Origin: JAGOMX01 sp041738135
Lineage (GTDB): Bacteria > Pseudomonadota > Alphaproteobacteria > JAGOMX01
NCBI GenBank assembly: GCA_041738135.1
Contig: JBGSQK010000058.1
Coordinates: 1-64,000, forward strand
Direction: 5' to 3'
Length of the DNA: 64,000 nt
Position 1 is the first letter of the stretch. The number at the start of each line of letters is the position of its first letter. The notes under the pieces are model-generated. The model was not told where the DNA came from. It ran no database searches and worked only from the letters and a program-made list of their open reading frames with translations. Shown piece after piece: positions 61,452 through 64,000 of this stretch. A program made the translations under genes and the position numbers.

Positions 61452-62960
61452 ATGTTTATGAAGTTAAAGTATGTTGCCGCCGTATGTGGCGTTTTCTATT
61501 TTTCTGAAGCTTTTGCCGTACAGTCAGGTAAAGCAACTGGTCTTTGGATGAGCTCTGGCGGCCTAACGGCCTGCGGCAATAAGGCACTTGAGCTATTACG
61601 GTCGGCTGAAGATGAAGGTCTAAACTCCGGCGACTTTAGATATGGTGTTGAAGCTGTTGCAAAAGCGCAACGTGGTCAATTGTCTTATGCAGAGGCTGAC
61701 AGACAATTGAATGACGCTGTTATCAGATATATAGATCAAATCCGCAACGGTCGCTTTGATCCAAAATCTGCTGATCGTCACATAACCATGAGGCCTGATC
61801 CAGTTAATGCACCAGCCATAATTGCAGCGGGTGCGTCAACGGGCCGTTGCGATTGGCTGAGTTCTCAAGCTCCCCCATACGAGGGTTACCAACAATTGAA
61901 GCCCCTTCTTAAAAAATACAGGGAGCTCGCAAGACAAGGACCTTGGCCGCAACTTCCAGTAACGGGTATTAACGTGGCTCCGAACGGCAACGATGATAAT
62001 TTTCCCGTATTGAGGCAGATGCTAGGAGCACTTGGTTACATGGATCCGGCCGATGTGAATGGCAGCACTGAGTATGATGCAGCGCTATACCAAGGTATGA
62101 AAAAATTTCAAGCTACCCACGGCCTGCTGGTTGATGGCCGTATAGGACCTGTCACTGTCAAAGAGCTGAACAAGTCACCTAAAGAACGTGTAGATCAAAT
62201 TGTCATAACCATGGAAAGATGGCGTTGGATGCCACGCAATCCTGGCAACAGGCATATTAAGGTCAACATAGCAGGCTTTCAGCTTGAAGCCGTAGAAAAT
62301 AACCGTGTAGCCCTTCGTAGTCCTATTATTGTGGGTGCAGATTATAGGGAAACACCATTGTTTACAGCAACTATGACAGAGGTAAAATTTAACCCCTCAT
62401 GGCATGTACCTTATAACTTGGCCATTAAGGATAAATTACCGAAAATCCGCGAAGATCCCTCCTATTTGACAAAGAATCACTTCGTGCTGACTCGGAATGT
62501 TAATGGCAAAGAGCGAGAAATAAGCCCTCATTCAGTAAACTGGAGTAACGTCCATCCGGGTAACTTTAACTTCAGTTTGAGGCAAACCCCGGGTGAACAC
62601 AATGCTTTGGGCAAGATTCGCTTCACGATCTTAAGTCCGTTTAACATATACCTTCATTCTACACCGGATAAGCACTTGTTCGATTATCCTATTCGAACTT
62701 TCAGCTCAGGTTGTATTCGCGTGCAAAAGGTGGCGGAACTTGGTGAATTCGTTTTCAACAATCAAAGTTCTTGGCCTGTTTCGCGCATAAGGAACGAAAT
62801 GGAAGGGCGCCAAACGAAAGTAGTACGTTTAAGTCAAGTTATTCCCGTTCACGTGACATATTTTACCGTATGGACAGATGAAAGTGGACAGGCCCATTTC
62901 ATGCCAGATGTTTATGGACAAGACGCCCAAGTGGCCAATGCCATGAGACGGTGGTTGTAA
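61452..62960 (+). CDS. L,D-transpeptidase of the YcbB/LdtD type
   Basis: The roughly 502-residue exported protein has a signal peptide (to about residue 22), an N-terminal scaffold domain, a peptidoglycan-binding helix bundle (QMLGALGYMDPADVNG..., KKFQATHGLLVDGRIGPVT) and a C-terminal YkuD catalytic domain. The active-site block is IYLHSTPDKHLFDYPIRTFSSGCIRV, with the catalytic Cys in SSGCIRV (given in parts). It forms 3-3 cross-links or attaches proteins to peptidoglycan. ATG 61452 has GAGGG 8 bases upstream. It stands next to the flagellar operon, but with its own terminator. Confidence 0.93.
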   Translation: MFMKLKYVAAVCGVFYFSEAFAVQSGKATGLWMSSGGLTACGNKALELLRSAEDEGLNSGDFRYGVEAVAKAQRGQLSYAEADRQLNDAVIRYIDQIRNGRFDPKSADRHITMRPDPVNAPAIIAAGASTGRCDWLSSQAPPYEGYQQLKPLLKKYRELARQGPWPQLPVTGINVAPNGNDDNFPVLRQMLGALGYMDPADVNGSTEYDAALYQGMKKFQATHGLLVDGRIGPVTVKELNKSPKERVDQIVITMERWRWMPRNPGNRHIKVNIAGFQLEAVENNRVALRSPIIVGADYRETPLFTATMTEVKFNPSWHVPYNLAIKDKLPKIREDPSYLTKNHFVLTRNVNGKEREISPHSVNWSNVHPGNFNFSLRQTPGEHNALGKIRFTILSPFNIYLHSTPDKHLFDYPIRTFSSGCIRVQKVAELGEFVFNNQSSWPVSRIRNEMEGRQTKVVRLSQVIPVHVTYFTVWTDESGQAHFMPDVYGQDAQVANAMRRWL

Positions 62961-62968
62961 TAATCCAG

Positions 62969-62994
62969 AGGCTCCCCAAGGGGAGCCTTTTTTC
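62969..62994 (+). terminator. Rho-independent terminator of the L,D-transpeptidase gene
   Basis: A 9-bp perfect stem (AGGCTCCCC/GGGGAGCCT, 62969-62977 and 62980-62988) is followed by six T. It begins 8 bases after the stop codon. Confidence 0.92.
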
Positions 62995-63050
62995 TTGTAA
63001 GGTTTAATTATCCTCTTGTATGATTGAGAGATTAGTGGATAATTGTTTTT

Positions 63051-63626
63051 ATGAGATTCATTGGCCGATTTGTAACTGGTATATTTTTCGTTTGGTGCAC
63101 GAGCATTTGCTTGTACGTTTTAATCATAAATTCCTATGACCAGACTCTCCCTTCGAAACCTGATGCCATTGTGGTTCTCACAGGTGGTAGCAATCGCATC
63201 GAAGAAGGCCTGGAGATCATGTCCAATCGCGGCTGTCAGAATTTATTTATCTCAGGCGTTAACCGCGATGTGTCCCGCCACGACATCTTGGGCCGGGTGC
63301 AAAAAAATACGAATGTAAGCAATTGCGATTTAGAACTAGGCTACACAGCACGCAACACGCACGAGAATGCTCAAGAAGTACTGGCCTGGCTCAACAAAAA
63401 GGGCTACAAAACTATGGTCCTGGTCACGGCCCATTATCATATGCCCAGAAGTTTACTGGAATTCAAAGCCATCGCGCCTGACATTAAAATTTATCCTTAC
63501 GTGGCCTATCCTGATATAGGTCAGAAAACATATCAAGAAACAGCCGTGAGCAGCATCCTGTTGGTTTTAAAAGAATTCCACAAATATATTGCCGCATGGC
63601 TCAGGATATATGTGTTTCAACGGTGA
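63051..63626 (+). CDS. YdcF/SanA-like (DUF218) membrane protein
   Basis: The 191-residue protein has one N-terminal membrane helix (about residues 8-28) and a periplasmic DUF218 domain: PDAIVVLTGGSNRIEEGLEIM, NTHENAQEVLAWL, and LVTAHYHMPRSLLEFK. Family members (YdcF, SanA, ElyC) influence envelope lipid or peptidoglycan metabolism, with no settled activity. Genes of this group often lie near cell-division or wall genes, consistent with the neighbouring transpeptidase. Confidence 0.88.
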   Translation: MRFIGRFVTGIFFVWCTSICLYVLIINSYDQTLPSKPDAIVVLTGGSNRIEEGLEIMSNRGCQNLFISGVNRDVSRHDILGRVQKNTNVSNCDLELGYTARNTHENAQEVLAWLNKKGYKTMVLVTAHYHMPRSLLEFKAIAPDIKIYPYVAYPDIGQKTYQETAVSSILLVLKEFHKYIAAWLRIYVFQR

Positions 63627-63718
63627 TTTCTTAGGCATTATACCCATTGATTGTTAAACCACTATCTTGGTCATACAAAATAGGATAAAATGAAAAAAAA
63701 GTTATAGCGGGGATCATA

Positions 63719-64000
63719 GTGAGAAGAATTTTGTTTATTGCGTTCTTATTGGCAGCAGGATTTGGCGCCTATTATTATTACTACTACATCATACCTTCTG
63801 AAAATGACGGATCCTTAACTTTATATGGCAATGTGGATATCCGTGATGTGAACTTAGGCTTCAGGGTATTTGGCCGTCTGGAAAAAATGAATTTCGAAGA
63901 GGGCGATCGTGTTAAAGCCGGTCAGATTTTAGCATCATTGGATAAAAAGCCTTATGCTGATAACGTCGAAGCCGCAACGGCGGATGTTGAGGACAAAACC
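63719..64000 (+). CDS. HlyD-family membrane-fusion protein, 5' part (cut by window end)
   Basis: The first 94 codons are in the window. The GTG start is preceded by GCGGGG; there is one membrane helix with an unusual run of six Tyr (GAYYYYYYII, residues 17-26), then LTLYGNVDIRDVNLGFRVFGRL and VKAGQILASLDKKPYADNVEAA. These last are the lipoyl start and hairpin entry typical of YbhG/HlyD-like adaptors, which usually pair with an ABC-2 or MFS exporter encoded downstream, beyond the window. Confidence 0.85.
   Translation, partial: MRRILFIAFLLAAGFGAYYYYYYIIPSENDGSLTLYGNVDIRDVNLGFRVFGRLEKMNFEEGDRVKAGQILASLDKKPYADNVEAATADVEDKT

Overview
The window (about 45% G+C by eye, not computed) reads like a chromosome segment of a Gram-negative, flagellated alphaproteobacterium. 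Pointers are lpxK next to an LpxL-type acyltransferase, ppx/gppA followed by rlmE, a 17-kDa-antigen-like glycine-zipper lipoprotein, and a sigma-54-type promoter before flagellar genes. Many Sec-exported proteins have no recognisable family, and two neighbours carry eukaryote-type sequences (ubiquitin-interacting motifs and an F-box-like segment). This suggests a host-associated lineage such as Holosporales-like protist symbionts. The taxonomic placement is inference.

Left part (1-12.4 kb): a strong minus-strand promoter with an unidentified transcript leaving the window, two large exported proteins of unknown function, a SlyB-like lipoprotein, and a minus-strand operon encoding a phosphopantetheinyl transferase, an RND membrane-fusion protein and an RND pump. 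Two families of imperfect palindromic repeats are scattered here; one copy supplies the last codons and stop of the pump gene.

12.4-27.8 kb: an almost completely overlapping 16-gene operon for an aryl-polyene-type pigment/lipid. It holds a lipoprotein, a chain-length-factor-like ketosynthase, PlsC-type acyltransferase, two acyl carrier proteins, a COG4648 membrane protein, an AMP ligase-dehydratase fusion, a glycosyltransferase-acyltransferase fusion, an aromatic ammonia-lyase, thioesterase, LolA-like carrier, MMPL exporter, DUF3261 lipoprotein, a ketosynthase-dehydratase fusion, ketoreductase and a second ketosynthase. The divergent phosphopantetheinyl transferase would activate the carrier proteins. 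The ammonia-lyase and ligase would supply the aryl starter, the type II enzymes would build the polyene, and the transferases, LolA-like and MMPL proteins would attach and move the product to the outer membrane.

27.8-44 kb: housekeeping and accessory genes. These are a TrmA/RlmD-type RNA methyltransferase, a His-rich exported protein, an OafA/SGNH acyltransferase, ZnuB/ZnuC behind a WecA/MraY-like transferase that lies directly behind tRNA-Gln, a periplasmic glycerophosphodiesterase, an FMN alpha-hydroxyacid oxidase with an SDR, several unknown exported proteins (one with a possible frameshift), Ppx/GppA and RlmE.

44-53 kb: an outer-membrane beta-barrel, a small Cys/His-rich secreted protein, LpxK and an LpxL-type lipid A acyltransferase, a lipoprotein, and a 1469-residue VCBS/cadherin-like/RTX adhesin-type protein.

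53-64 kb: tRNA-Gly, a Bcr/CflA-type drug exporter, the UIM and F-box-like pair, a flagellar operon (flgI, flgJ N-domain, flgN-like, flgK, flgL, fliW) behind a GG-N10-GC promoter, an L,D-transpeptidase, a YdcF-like protein and the start of an HlyD-family protein cut by the window edge. No CRISPR array, intact insertion sequence, prophage or rRNA gene was seen.
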